A stretch of DNA of 64,000 nucleotides from Rhodospirillaceae bacterium (GCA_002737725.1 NSIP01000010.1:27174-91173); one strand, 5' to 3'. Positions 8,787 to 18,003 are shown, counted from the first letter of the stretch. Made by a program: numbers and translations. Notes: generated by a model not told the origin, from the sequence alone.

Positions 8787-9745
8787 CAGTTATCGACCTT
8801 CACGCGCGGATCAAGCAAACCATAAAGCATATCCACGATCAAATTCATCACGATGACGGCTGCTGCAAAGATGATGACGATACCCAGCACCAGTGGGTAA
8901 TCGCGATTGATCGCACCTTGAATGAAAAAGCGCCCCATGCCCGGCAGTTGGAAGATGCTCTCAACGACGACAGCCCCGGTCACGATTCCCGCAATCGCTG
9001 GGCCGAGGTAGCTCACCACCGGCAACATTCCGGCTTGCAGAGCGTGACGCCAGACCACGCGCTTTTCGGGCAAGCCTTTGGCGCGTGCGGTGCGAATGTA
9101 GTTTTGGCGCAGCACCTCAATCATCGCCCCGCGCGTCAGCCGCGCGATAATGGCGACCTGCGGAATTGCTAACGCAATGACAGGAAGAATGTAGGGGACG
9201 TAAGGGCCCAGTGCCGGAACCGCGCGTGCCAACCCACCGCTGGGTTCTAGCGTTGCAATCGGCAATAATTTCAGAACCACACCAAATAGCAGCGTCATCA
9301 GCGGGGCTAACACAAAACTGGGCACGGCAATGCCCGTCATGGCTACGCCCATCACCACGTAGTCCGAGCGTGAGTTCTGATGAAGAGCTGAATAAATTCC
9401 CATGCTGATGCCGATCATGGCTGCCATGAGGATCGCGCTCAGGCCGATCCGCAGGCTGACAGGCAATCCCGTCGCAATGAGTTGGGCGACCGAGCGATCT
9501 TGATAGATAATCGAGGGCCCGAAATCACCTTGCAGTGCTTTGCCCAGATAGCGCACGTATTGTTCGATCAGGGGTTTATCCAGATCGTAGGCGGCCTTGA
9601 GGTTTTTAATGACTTGGGGTTCTAAGTTCGCTTCTGCGTCAAAGGGCCCGCCCGGTGCAAGGTGCATTAGGAAAAAGGAAAGCGAGACGACGAAAAATAA
9701 CGTCGGCACGGCGATGGCTAAGCGTTTGAGCGCAAAGCTTAGCAT
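8786..9745 (-). CDS. oppB: ABC transporter permease, OppB/DppB type
   Basis: A 319-residue permease beginning MLSFALKRLAIAVPTLFFVV, the usual OppB first helix, followed by FFLMHLAPGGPF. The EAA loop reads TARAKGLPEKRVVWRHALQ and the end LLDPRVKVDN is typical. Six membrane segments. It lies 12 bases downstream of the Rieske oxygenase gene, and that tight packing ties transport to oxidation. Confidence 0.92.
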   Translation of the reverse strand: MLSFALKRLAIAVPTLFFVVSLSFFLMHLAPGGPFDAEANLEPQVIKNLKAAYDLDKPLIEQYVRYLGKALQGDFGPSIIYQDRSVAQLIATGLPVSLRIGLSAILMAAMIGISMGIYSALHQNSRSDYVVMGVAMTGIAVPSFVLAPLMTLLFGVVLKLLPIATLEPSGGLARAVPALGPYVPYILPVIALAIPQVAIIARLTRGAMIEVLRQNYIRTARAKGLPEKRVVWRHALQAGMLPVVSYLGPAIAGIVTGAVVVESIFQLPGMGRFFIQGAINRDYPLVLGIVIIFAAAVIVMNLIVDMLYGLLDPRVKVDN

Positions 9746-9757
9746 TCCATATCGTCC

Positions 9758-10897
9758 TTATTCCGCTGCCGCTGACAAGGATCGCGCAGGTTTCAGTATG
9801 ATGGGATTGAGCACCCAGTTTTTAGGGTCCGCTCCGCGTGTGGGTGAGGGGATGGCGCGAGCGACCTCGTCCTCAGCGGCCATGGCCTTGGTGTCGATGC
9901 GCCAGCCGCGGGCTTCGTACTCTTTAATCATCTTGCGGAAGGCAAAGCTCATGGCGTCGGGGTGAATGGTCAGCTCGGTGCTCAGTGATGGCGGCACATG
10001 CACCGGCTTGATGTGATTGACGATGTTGCCGTCTTCTTGGAACACGGTCAGAACGCGTTTGCGTGAATCGGCGTCGTACTTTTCTTCGGTGAAGAAGTTG
10101 TGCCCCTGAATCCACCAACTCAGTGTTTGCTTGTCGTTGATTGGGGTGTAGGCCGAGATGATAATCTGGCTCATGGGCGGGCGGAGGTGCATTTGAATAC
10201 GCACAGATGGGCCTGAGGCGTGGAATTGCAATTCGGTCTTCACATCGGGGCGGTCATTGGTGATTTTCTCGGCCCACAAACCGTTTTTATCGACGGGCTT
10301 TTGCGTGCGCGTCATGTAAGACCCGAAATCGCGCGGCTCAATGTCGACGGTGTCGACGCGCGGGTGATCGGGATTGCCGAAATCTTTGTGCACAAAAAAC
10401 GGATGGGCGTTGTCCAGGCCGTTTTCGACCACGCGCGTCCACGCAGCATCGAACATGTAGGTTCCGCGCACAAACCGCCAATCGGTCGCACCGGCCTCGA
10501 AGGCTGCGTACTCGGGGAAGAAGCTGAGAAGGGGCGGGAGTTGGGCTTCAGGAAGATCACCCAGAAACACCCACACCCAGCCCCATTGTTCCTGCACAGG
10601 GTACGAATCAACACGGGCGCGCTTGGGTATGGCTGCTTCGGGGCCAAGCGATGGAATGGCGACACACGCCCCCGCCGCATCAAACCGCCAGCGGTGATAA
10701 GGGGACTGCACCGTTCCTTCAGCCACCTTGCCCCGGCACAACGATCCGCCGCGATGAATGCAGGTGTCAGACAGGCAGTGGGCTTTGCCGTCTTTGTCGC
10801 GGAACACAACAAAGTCTTGGCCCAGCATGGTGACGCCCACGGGCGCATCCGTGACGCTGGCCGATTGGGCGGCGACGTACCAAGTGTTGATCAGCAT
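9758..10897 (-). CDS. Rieske-type ring-hydroxylating oxygenase, alpha subunit-like, with an altered Rieske motif
   Basis: A 379-residue Rieske oxygenase homologue (start at 10897, MLINTWYVAAQ). The N-terminal Rieske domain keeps C46-x-H48 and H68, but the second cluster cysteine is serine: the expected C-P-Y-H-G-W reads S65-P-Y-H-R-W, codon TCC at 10705-10703. The C-terminal domain keeps the non-heme iron motif D-x2-H-x4-H (DNAHPFFVH). Relatives hydroxylate or O-/N-demethylate small organic compounds using electrons from a reductase or ferredoxin; a [2Fe-2S] ferredoxin gene lies at 15294. It is embedded between oppA and oppB, so its substrate is probably what the transporter imports. With Ser65 the cluster may be absent or unusual. 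Confidence 0.88.
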   Translation of the reverse strand: MLINTWYVAAQSASVTDAPVGVTMLGQDFVVFRDKDGKAHCLSDTCIHRGGSLCRGKVAEGTVQSPYHRWRFDAAGACVAIPSLGPEAAIPKRARVDSYPVQEQWGWVWVFLGDLPEAQLPPLLSFFPEYAAFEAGATDWRFVRGTYMFDAAWTRVVENGLDNAHPFFVHKDFGNPDHPRVDTVDIEPRDFGSYMTRTQKPVDKNGLWAEKITNDRPDVKTELQFHASGPSVRIQMHLRPPMSQIIISAYTPINDKQTLSWWIQGHNFFTEEKYDADSRKRVLTVFQEDGNIVNHIKPVHVPPSLSTELTIHPDAMSFAFRKMIKEYEARGWRIDTKAMAAEDEVARAIPSPTRGADPKNWVLNPIILKPARSLSAAAE

Positions 10898-10925
10898 ACG
10901 AAAGCTCCCGTCCGAATCCCGTCGT

Positions 10926-12506
10926 CTACTTCGGCTTCTCAATCCGCAAGTAGCGCGCCAGGTTGGCGTTGCGCGGATTGTCGGTCCAATTTTTCACATA
11001 CGTGTGGACCAATCGGCGGCCTGCGTAGTGATAGATCGGCATAATGGCTTGCGTATCGAGCAAGATCTTTTCTGCCTGCTGCATCACCTCGGCGCGGCGT
11101 TTCATATCGGCGATGCTATTGGCCTCGGCCATGAGTTTGTCGAACTCGGGGCTCGCAAAACCAGAATAGTTGCTGGCGTCATCCGAACGCATCAAGTTCA
11201 GGTACGATGACGCATCGGCAAAGGGCGAGAAGTAGGCCCAGCGCATAATATCGTAATCGCCGGTACGCGCCCGGCGCGTCAGATCGCGGAACTCACTGTT
11301 GGCAAGCTCCACCTCAACGCCGAGCGGTTTCCACATCGAGGTCATAGCCACCGCCATTTTGCGGTTCTCTTCCAACGTGTCGAACTGCAACACAACCTTC
11401 AGGGGTTTGCCTGGTCCGAACCCTGCTTCGGTCAGCAGCTTCTTGGCCTCAGTCATGCGATCTTTCATCGGCTTGCCCGCGTAGGCCGCTTGGTAGACCT
11501 TATAGTTCGGCACGACCGGTGAGACGAGGCTGCTGGCCGGTGTAACGCCGGTGTTGAACAACTTCGATACCATTCCATCGCGATCAATCGCCATGGACAA
11601 CGCCTGTCGCACACGGGGGTCGCTGAAGGGCGGTTTTTTATTATTCACCAGGAAGTAATAGACCCCCAAGTTGGGCGAGATGTGCAATTCCTTGGGCATG
11701 TTCTCGCGCAACCAATCAATTTGGTCTGGCGGAAAATTCAGCGTGGTGTCGAGTTCGCCTGCCCGAAAACGGTTCATCGCTGTGCCAAGGTTTTCTGTTG
11801 GGAAATAACTGACTTCTTCAATCTGCACATTCGCGACGTCGTAGAAATGCGTATTTTTAGTCGCCGTGATGCGTGTTTGCGGCACACGCTCGGTCACGTA
11901 ATAAGCGCCATTGGACACAAAATTCCCAGGCGCGGTCCATTCGCGACCAAATTTCTCAACCACATGGCGCGGGACGGGCGCTGACGTAAATGTCGACATG
12001 ACTTCCAGAAAAATCGGCGACGGCGCTTCGAGCGTGTACTGCAAGGTACGCGCATCTAAGGCCTTTACGCCCATATCTTCGGGCTTGGCTTCTTTCTTGT
12101 TCACTTTCTGGGCGTTTTTGATGGCCCAGAACCACTGTGCGTAGCGGCTGCCAGTCTCGGGGTTCTGCACCCGGCGTGCGGAATAGACGAAATCTTCCGC
12201 AGCTAAAGCCACGCCGTCTGACCACTTCATGTTCGGGCGCAGCTTAAAGGTGAAGGTCAGGCCATCTGCGCTCATGGTGTAGCTTTCCGCCGCTCCAATG
12301 GTGATCTCACCTTTGGCGTCCAGCGTCATCAGGGGTAGGAAAAAGTCATAAATGAGTATGGCTGAGGAGTTGCCGCTGGACACATGCGGATCAAGCGTGT
12401 CGGGGTCGCTGCCGGTGCCGCGCGTAAACGTCACTTTTGCCCATGCAGACATGGGTGCGCCGACAACAAGCAGCACCAAAAGCAGGCGAGACAAGACTTT
12501 GAACAT
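10926..12506 (-). CDS. oppA: ABC transporter substrate-binding protein, family 5 (OppA/DppA-like)
   Basis: A 526-residue periplasmic binding protein with signal peptide ending MSAWA before KVTFTRG. SBP_bac_5 features: GTGSDPDTLDPHVSSGN at the N-terminus, WSDGVALAAEDFVYS, a YFPTENL hinge region and the SDPRVRQALSMAIDRD segment. It delivers ligand to OppBC. A close relative is encoded at 56060. The gene lies 28 bases from the Rieske gene and 26 from the nitrilase-like gene, all on the minus strand. Confidence 0.93.
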   Translation of the reverse strand: MFKVLSRLLLVLLVVGAPMSAWAKVTFTRGTGSDPDTLDPHVSSGNSSAILIYDFFLPLMTLDAKGEITIGAAESYTMSADGLTFTFKLRPNMKWSDGVALAAEDFVYSARRVQNPETGSRYAQWFWAIKNAQKVNKKEAKPEDMGVKALDARTLQYTLEAPSPIFLEVMSTFTSAPVPRHVVEKFGREWTAPGNFVSNGAYYVTERVPQTRITATKNTHFYDVANVQIEEVSYFPTENLGTAMNRFRAGELDTTLNFPPDQIDWLRENMPKELHISPNLGVYYFLVNNKKPPFSDPRVRQALSMAIDRDGMVSKLFNTGVTPASSLVSPVVPNYKVYQAAYAGKPMKDRMTEAKKLLTEAGFGPGKPLKVVLQFDTLEENRKMAVAMTSMWKPLGVEVELANSEFRDLTRRARTGDYDIMRWAYFSPFADASSYLNLMRSDDASNYSGFASPEFDKLMAEANSIADMKRRAEVMQQAEKILLDTQAIMPIYHYAGRRLVHTYVKNWTDNPRNANLARYLRIEKPK

Positions 12507-12532
12507 TTTGCAATCCCTCTATGACGCTCGGT

Positions 12533-13594
12533 CTACCAATAGTGAGTCCAGCGCGCATTTTCTTTGAACACGCGGAAAGCATCAGCCCCATCCTTCGGGA
12601 TGTATTTTTCGTACAGCGCTCGGTCATAGCGCTCGCGGTATTGATCGAACACGGGCTTGTACAGCGCCATGTGGACATCAGGAATACGATGCTTGGCGCG
12701 GAAGTCTTTTATGTTGAGCGCAACCATGCGCTTGGTTTCAAACTCACCGGCTTTGGCCAGCTCGATGCCGCGCGGCCCGTAAATGGCTGAACGCCCTGGC
12801 CCACCGTAGTTGGTATCTTCCAAAAATCCTGTGCCGCGATGACCAACACCAATCGAGTTGTTGCAGATTAGCGTGTACAGGCTGTTGTGATACGACGTCA
12901 GCTTCATATCGTCGGTCTCGAAACCGCCGGTGGCAACGCGTGCGATAATCTCCGCACCCTTCATGGCCATGCAGCGAAACAGCTCGGGCTCAAATTGCAC
13001 GGCGGACATGGCGATGTTGCCGATGTCGGTTTGCTCGACCGGGATGACGGCATCTTGGCCATACATTTCCACGAACCGATCATACACATCATAGATCGCA
13101 CTGGTGTATTGCTCGGAGCCGGGGAACATGCCGCGTACGTTGCGTTGCTTCCAATGCGTGGCGCGCACTTTGCCATCGGGGCCCATCAACACCATCAGGT
13201 GTAAAATGTGGCCTGGCCAGTTGACCGGGTCCTTGGCGTAGGTTCCAAAGACGATGTAGCAGTTATATTGTTTGGCGCGTTGACCAACCCGCTCGATCTC
13301 GGGGCCATTGACCTCCAAAGCTAAGTTGTAGTGCTGCTCGCGCGTCCAGCGGCGAAAGCCGGTGATCGGGAATTCGTGAAAGCACAACAGATCGGCCCTG
13401 CCGCCATAACCTTGCGCGGCGTCGATGCACTCGATGAAGTAATCGAGATTGTCCTTGATGCCCGGTGCCGGGTTGGTGCCGTCGACGCCATGGACGCGCG
13501 TTTGCACGACGGCGACGTTGATATTGTCAGAGCGCAGCGCCGCTGTAGGATAAGTCCCATCGTGGCGTACCATTGCAGCGGGGGTCTCAGACAT
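12533..13594 (-). CDS. Nitrilase-superfamily (carbon-nitrogen hydrolase) protein lacking the nucleophilic Cys
   Basis: A 353-residue protein like the aliphatic amidase/formamidase branch of the nitrilase superfamily. Glu74 (FHEFPITGF) and Lys149 (HWKQRN) of the catalytic triad are present. The nucleophile position, Cys in the family pattern C-D/H-D-G-x-(Y/F)-P-E, reads S197-A-V-Q-F-E-P-E (codon TCC at 13006-13004). The following stretch FRCMAMKGAEII aligns without gaps, so the change is not an alignment slip. It is the first gene of the opp-Rieske operon. The product may be a weak or non-hydrolytic binding protein, or use serine. Family certain, activity doubtful. Confidence 0.85.
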   Translation of the reverse strand: MSETPAAMVRHDGTYPTAALRSDNINVAVVQTRVHGVDGTNPAPGIKDNLDYFIECIDAAQGYGGRADLLCFHEFPITGFRRWTREQHYNLALEVNGPEIERVGQRAKQYNCYIVFGTYAKDPVNWPGHILHLMVLMGPDGKVRATHWKQRNVRGMFPGSEQYTSAIYDVYDRFVEMYGQDAVIPVEQTDIGNIAMSAVQFEPELFRCMAMKGAEIIARVATGGFETDDMKLTSYHNSLYTLICNNSIGVGHRGTGFLEDTNYGGPGRSAIYGPRGIELAKAGEFETKRMVALNIKDFRAKHRIPDVHMALYKPVFDQYRERYDRALYEKYIPKDGADAFRVFKENARWTHYW

Positions 13595-13715
13595 CGGCGT
13601 CTCTCCATCGGCAGAAACTGTTCTTGCACGCAGCCAAGGTGGAGCCGGTTCTCTGGTCGGTCAAGGTAAAAGGTTATATAAATATGATGACAACAATCAG
13701 CGGAGGGATTAGGGC

Positions 13716-14495
13716 ATGAAACGGCGCGATGTCATGATAACGGCTGGGGTAATGGCGATGGCGGCAGGCTCACAAACCACACGTGCTCAGACAAAAGCCA
13801 AGACGTATGTTCTCGTCCATGGCGCTTGGCACGGGGGTTGGTGTTGGCGCGATATCGCCACGGGTTTGCGCGCGGCAGGGCACGCGGTGTTTGTGCCAAC
13901 GCTCACGGGTCTAGGTGAGCGTGTGAACCTGATGTCCAAATCCGTCAATCTCACCACGCATGTCACGGATGTCGTGAACCTCATTGAATTTGAAGAGCTG
14001 AGCGATGTGATCCTGGTGGGCCACAGTTATGCAGGGCATGTGATTCCGCAGGTCGCCGACCGCATGAAAGGCTGGTTGAAGCATTTGGTGTTTCTCGACG
14101 CGGTGGTGGCGCAAGACGGCAAACCGTTTCTGCCGCAAGCCGTTGGCGAAGAACGCGCGAAGACCGCGATTGATGGCTATTTGCAACCACCCCCGGATGT
14201 GGATTGGTTCGGTGTGCCAACCGATCATCCCTTGGCGCCATGGGTGAGGCGACGGCTGACCAACCATCCGCTGACGACGTTGATGGAAACTGTGCATTAC
14301 AAGAATGGCGGCCCCAACGGCGTACCCAAAACCTACATTCGCTGCTTGAAGCGCCGCGATATGAGCCAGCCGGACCCCGTCGAAGCGATGCTGAAGGGAA
14401 AGCCCGAATGGACGTGGCTCACGCTCGATACGGGTCATGACGCCATGATCACCGCACCCGCCGAGTTAACATCGATGTTGTCAAAAATAGTGTAG
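13716..14495 (+). CDS. Exported alpha/beta hydrolase (esterase-like)
   Basis: A 259-residue alpha/beta hydrolase with a Tat-like leader (MKRRDVMITAGVMAMAAGSQ). The oxyanion region is LVHGAWHGGWCWRDI, the nucleophile elbow is GHSYAG, and the catalytic His lies in DTGHDAMI near the end. The layout resembles plant methylesterase/hydroxynitrile lyase-type enzymes and many bacterial homologues. It is transcribed away from the nitrilase-like operon, with 121 bases between them holding both promoters. Substrate unknown. Confidence 0.88.
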   Translation: MKRRDVMITAGVMAMAAGSQTTRAQTKAKTYVLVHGAWHGGWCWRDIATGLRAAGHAVFVPTLTGLGERVNLMSKSVNLTTHVTDVVNLIEFEELSDVILVGHSYAGHVIPQVADRMKGWLKHLVFLDAVVAQDGKPFLPQAVGEERAKTAIDGYLQPPPDVDWFGVPTDHPLAPWVRRRLTNHPLTTLMETVHYKNGGPNGVPKTYIRCLKRRDMSQPDPVEAMLKGKPEWTWLTLDTGHDAMITAPAELTSMLSKIV

Positions 14496-14713
14496 CTTTA
14501 ACAGTGTCCACGATTCCCGATTCATTGCGTGCCATTGATCTGGGCCCGCAAGCATTCGCGCCGGGCGTTATTTTTCTCGGGGCAACCGATGTTTGCCAGC
14601 AAGCTTTAAACGCAAATCGCCATCACGTCACCGTTCATTGCAGGGATCGGTGGGCTCGCGATCTGCTTTATACTTGCTTTGATGCTGGGTCGAGAATTGT
14701 CGGGTAGAGATAG

Positions 14714-15076
14714 CTAACCGGCGAGATTGCGATCTGCTAAATCTTTCGAACTGACATTCAAGCTCTCGTCTTCCAGGGCCTGTAATTCCTGACGAACGAT
14801 GCGCAATATGCGCGCCACATAGGCCGCATGCCACTCTTGACGTTGGCGTGCTGCATCGTCATCGGGCTTAAATGCGTCAATGCTGGCTTTCGTCATGGGC
14901 TGACCCGCTTCCATCAGCCGTTCGATGGTATCCATCCGCTCGCGCAACACTGCAACTTCACTGGCGACCGCCATGGTAATCGACAGGACCCGCTCGACGG
15001 CGGGATCGTCAAAGAAATAAGGGCGCTCACCTTTGGCTTTGCTATTGGCCAGCGCGTTCACATCGATCTTGCTCAT
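14714..15076 (-). CDS. Conserved-looking hypothetical protein (120 aa)
   Basis: A 120-residue soluble, highly charged protein (MSKIDVNALANSKAKGERPYF). It contains an alpha-helical middle with ERVLSITMAVASEVAVLRERMD, followed by TIERLMEAGQ and an acidic helix near the end, so a coiled-coil is likely. I take ATG 15076, with GAAGAAG just upstream, rather than the TTG 15 bases earlier. No known domain recognised. It stands alone, convergent with the alpha/beta hydrolase and divergent from the ferredoxin. Confidence 0.6.
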   Translation of the reverse strand: MSKIDVNALANSKAKGERPYFFDDPAVERVLSITMAVASEVAVLRERMDTIERLMEAGQPMTKASIDAFKPDDDAARQRQEWHAAYVARILRIVRQELQALEDESLNVSSKDLADRNLAG

Positions 15077-15159
15077 GTCCGACTTCTTCAATAACGGGGC
15101 TCTAAACTCATATCATTGCGATGGCGGCCTGTCGTGACTTGGTGCCGTAGCATGATGGG

Positions 15160-15176
15160 CGTCCGCCTTGCGGACG
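15160..15176. repeat. Perfect hairpin upstream of ferredoxin
   Basis: CGTCCGC-ctt-GCGGACG, a seven-base-pair perfect inverted repeat in the 217-base region between the hypothetical gene and the ferredoxin. There is no T-run, so it is more likely a leader or operator structure than a terminator. Confidence 0.4.
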
Positions 15177-15293
15177 AGCGCGGGCTCTGCTGCCGCTGCC
15201 TTTTGCCCAAAAAGGCCAAAGCCGCAAAATCCCTTGCTCGCTCGGACCGCCTGCGATACGAGCGGCGTAGGCTTCGTCAAACCCGGATTCCCC

Positions 15294-15611
15294 ATGCCCA
15301 AAATTAACGTCGTCAACCGCGCCGGAAAGCAGCACGTCATCGAGGCCAAAGCTGGTCAAACCTTGATGGAAATCCTGCGCGATCAAAATATGGACGTGGA
15401 GGCCATCTGTGGCGGCTGCTGCAGTTGTGCCACCTGCCATGTGTTCATCGACGACGCCTGGGCCTCCAAGCTGCCCGCGCGCTCTGCCGACGAACAAGAG
15501 TTGGTCGAAGAAACCGAATCCTACAAACCGGCCAATTCCCGGCTGTCGTGCCAGATAAAGATGACCGACGCGCTCGACGGCATTTCTGTGACGGTTGCGC
15601 CTGAAGAATAA
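15294..15611 (+). CDS. [2Fe-2S] ferredoxin (adrenodoxin/putidaredoxin type)
   Basis: A 105-residue electron carrier. The start at ATG 15294 (MPKINVVNRAGKQH) gives normal family length. The cluster ligands follow the pattern C-x5-C-x2-C within ICGGCCSCATCH plus a fourth Cys in LSCQIKM. Such ferredoxins supply electrons to cytochromes P450 or Rieske oxygenases. The Rieske gene 4 kb away is a possible client, although no reductase gene is seen in the window. Confidence 0.93.
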   Translation: MPKINVVNRAGKQHVIEAKAGQTLMEILRDQNMDVEAICGGCCSCATCHVFIDDAWASKLPARSADEQELVEETESYKPANSRLSCQIKMTDALDGISVTVAPEE

Positions 15612-15664
15612 GCGGCTCGTTCAAGGCCGCTCATGTAATCCCTTGCTGGTTAAGTGAGCCTTCG

Positions 15665-17197
15665 ATGATGACAAAAAAACCAGCACTCTACCAATTGATC
15701 TGCAGTTCCTTATTGGTATGCGTGTGCATATCCGCGGCCTCTGCGTCTGAATTGCGCTATGGCTCAAAGGGTGTGCCCGTCCATTTCGGCAACCCCTACA
15801 TGGCCAATGGCTCACCCTCGAATTATGTCTGGGCGGCGATGTTCGATGCGCTGACGCAAATCGACGCCCAAGGACAATTGAAACCCGCGCTGGCGCTGTC
15901 GTGGGAAAATATCGAACCCAAGGCCTGGCGATTCAGGTTAAGGCCGAACGTGATCTTCAGCAATGGCGAGCCGTTGACGGCCGATGCCGTGATCACAGCG
16001 ATTGCCTGGTTGAAAACGCCCGAAGGTCAACGGTCTGTGATCGGCAATGAAATTCGCGACGTCTTATCCGCAGAACGCGTTGACGATTTGACTGTCATCA
16101 TTCGCAGTGAACGGCCCGATGCGATCTTGCCGCAGCGCTTATCGGCGGTGCTGTTGGTTGCCCCTCAGGCGTGGACGGCGCTGGGGCCGGATGGTTTTGC
16201 CAAAACCCCAGCCACCACGGGCTCGTATGAATTGAAAGACTGGGGCGAAAGCACTGGGCGTGTTGTGTTAAATGCCTTCAAGCAATCGTGGCGCCCGCCT
16301 GTGATCGAAAAACTCACGGTGATGAATTTGCCCGACAACGCATCGCGCCTTCAGGCGTTGCAATCCAAACAAATCGACATCGCCGGTAATATTAATATCG
16401 ATGATCTCGAAGCCGTAGAACTGTTTGGAGCACGCGTCGTCACGGGTGCTGCGGCGTCGGTAATGTCCATTGCGTTTCGCGTCACAGACGGACCATCAAC
16501 GGCACTGAAAGATGTGCGCGTTCGCCAAGCCATTAACTACGCCGTCGACAAAACTCTGCTCAATGAATCTTTGCTGCGTGGACTTACATCTCCGTCAGGC
16601 CAGCCGGCGGCGCGCGGTGTGATGGGGTATGATCCGACAATTCTGCCGTATCCCTATGACGTGGCCAAAGCAAAAGCCCTGATGAAAGCGGCCGGTTATG
16701 AACAGGGCTTTCGGTTAAAAATCGACGTTATCGTGGACCGCACGCCTGGCGATGCAGCGATCTATCAGGCCGTCGCCGAGATGCTTTCGAAAATCGGGAT
16801 CAAGGTTGAGTTGCGCACACTCCCGTTTCCCACTTGGCTCAGCAAATATTTGACCGGGACGTGGGACAAAGACACGGACGCGTTTTCCCAAGCTTGGAAT
16901 GCAGGTTCTTACAATGATGTGGCCCGGCCGATGGAAATTTTTTCCTGCCGCAAGCCATTTCCATATTTTTGCGATCAATCGCTGACGGACCGCTTGGTCG
17001 CCGCCAATGAGGAAATGAACCTTGAGAAGCGCGAAACGCTGTTGAAAGACCTGGGTCTCGGTTACCATGACGCGGCGGCGGCTTTGTATTTGCTCGATTT
17101 GAATGATTTTTTCGCGGTGCGCGCTGGGATTGAGAATGTGGAGGTCGTCAATCGCGTTCCCGCGTATCACAAAATAAATATCTCAAAGACGCGTTAG
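15665..17197 (+). CDS. ABC transporter substrate-binding protein, family 5
   Basis: A 510-residue exported binding protein. Signal peptide MMTKKPALYQLICSSLLVCV runs to AASASE. Family 5 features include the N-terminal GNPYMANGSPSNYVWAAMFD, FSNGEPLTADAV, and DVRVRQAINYAVDK. No permease or ATPase genes lie beside it, so it is an orphan that may feed the Opp system at 5926-9745 or another importer. It overlaps the convergent GntR gene by four bases. More distant from OppA (10926) than the protein at 56060. Confidence 0.9.
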   Translation: MMTKKPALYQLICSSLLVCVCISAASASELRYGSKGVPVHFGNPYMANGSPSNYVWAAMFDALTQIDAQGQLKPALALSWENIEPKAWRFRLRPNVIFSNGEPLTADAVITAIAWLKTPEGQRSVIGNEIRDVLSAERVDDLTVIIRSERPDAILPQRLSAVLLVAPQAWTALGPDGFAKTPATTGSYELKDWGESTGRVVLNAFKQSWRPPVIEKLTVMNLPDNASRLQALQSKQIDIAGNINIDDLEAVELFGARVVTGAAASVMSIAFRVTDGPSTALKDVRVRQAINYAVDKTLLNESLLRGLTSPSGQPAARGVMGYDPTILPYPYDVAKAKALMKAAGYEQGFRLKIDVIVDRTPGDAAIYQAVAEMLSKIGIKVELRTLPFPTWLSKYLTGTWDKDTDAFSQAWNAGSYNDVARPMEIFSCRKPFPYFCDQSLTDRLVAANEEMNLEKRETLLKDLGLGYHDAAAALYLLDLNDFFAVRAGIENVEVVNRVPAYHKINISKTR

Positions 17198-18003
17198 CGG
17201 ACGTCATCGGCCTCTTCTTGCGCCCATCGAAATTTCCCGACGTCATCGGGGCGGCGCACCAAATGGATGCGATGCTGGTAGAAGTCGGCCAAGTAGGTTG
17301 CCATGTGTTTCTCGACCGGGCGGTATGACGCATCGAACACCACCAGGCGATTGCGCACCAGCGGGGTTCCGACCGCGCACTCCAAAGCATGGGCATCTTG
17401 CAGGTCGGCCAAGGTCGCGCCGATTAATTGGTCGGCACTCAGGATATCGATGCCCTTTTTCTCTAAGATCGAGAACATAGACAAGGACGCAAGCTCGTCG
17501 GGTTTAATTTCAATGTTGAGGTCAGCGGGAATGTAAGACACCGAGCACCCCACGCGCCGTCCGCGCAAAATTCGCACCATCGAGATACGCTGCACCATGG
17601 CCCCCATGGCGAGGTTCAGGTCTGCGCGCGTTTCGTCATCGGCAGCCACGGTTTCAAATTTCAGCTCCTTGATCTCAGAGCGCTTGGTCATAGCGTCCAG
17701 GCGCTTGAGCAACTGATCCATGTCGCCGGTCAGTGGCGGGGGGCTGGCGTTGGTCGCGCCCGTGACAAAAGTTCCACGCCCTTGTTCGCGCAAGATCAGC
17801 TTGTCATCGGACAACAAGTCCACGGCTTTGCGCACGGTAATGCGCGACACCCCAAAAGTGTCGCACAACTCGGTCTCGGTCGGCAGTTGCGCACCGCGGC
17901 TATAGTTTCCGTTGTAAATCCAGTCGCGGACCGTCAGGTAAACTTGGTAGTAGCGCGGAAGCTTTGTGCCATCTCCCAAAGCTTCTGTGGGCAGTTTATT
18001 CAT
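17194..18003 (-). CDS. GntR-family regulator with UTRA domain (HutC subfamily)
   Basis: A 269-residue regulator. The N-terminal winged helix is clear (QLPTETELCDTFGVSRITVR then KAVDLLSDDKLILREQGRGT). The C-terminal half is a UTRA ligand domain ending near YRPVEKHMATYLADFYQHRI. HutC-type regulators usually sense a nutrient or its breakdown product. It neighbours an orphan binding protein and a secreted amine oxidase, which are plausible targets. Confidence 0.9.
   Translation of the reverse strand: MNKLPTEALGDGTKLPRYYQVYLTVRDWIYNGNYSRGAQLPTETELCDTFGVSRITVRKAVDLLSDDKLILREQGRGTFVTGATNASPPPLTGDMDQLLKRLDAMTKRSEIKELKFETVAADDETRADLNLAMGAMVQRISMVRILRGRRVGCSVSYIPADLNIEIKPDELASLSMFSILEKKGIDILSADQLIGATLADLQDAHALECAVGTPLVRNRLVVFDASYRPVEKHMATYLADFYQHRIHLVRRPDDVGKFRWAQEEADDVR

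Noticed and set aside
14504..14707. A 67-codon plus-strand frame and, in another frame, a hydrophobic stretch (AGIGGLAICFILALMLG) after the alpha/beta hydrolase
   Set aside because: Only GTG start, no ribosome site; the hydrophobic piece has no start codon and a stop just before it. Possibly another small remnant but not supportable.
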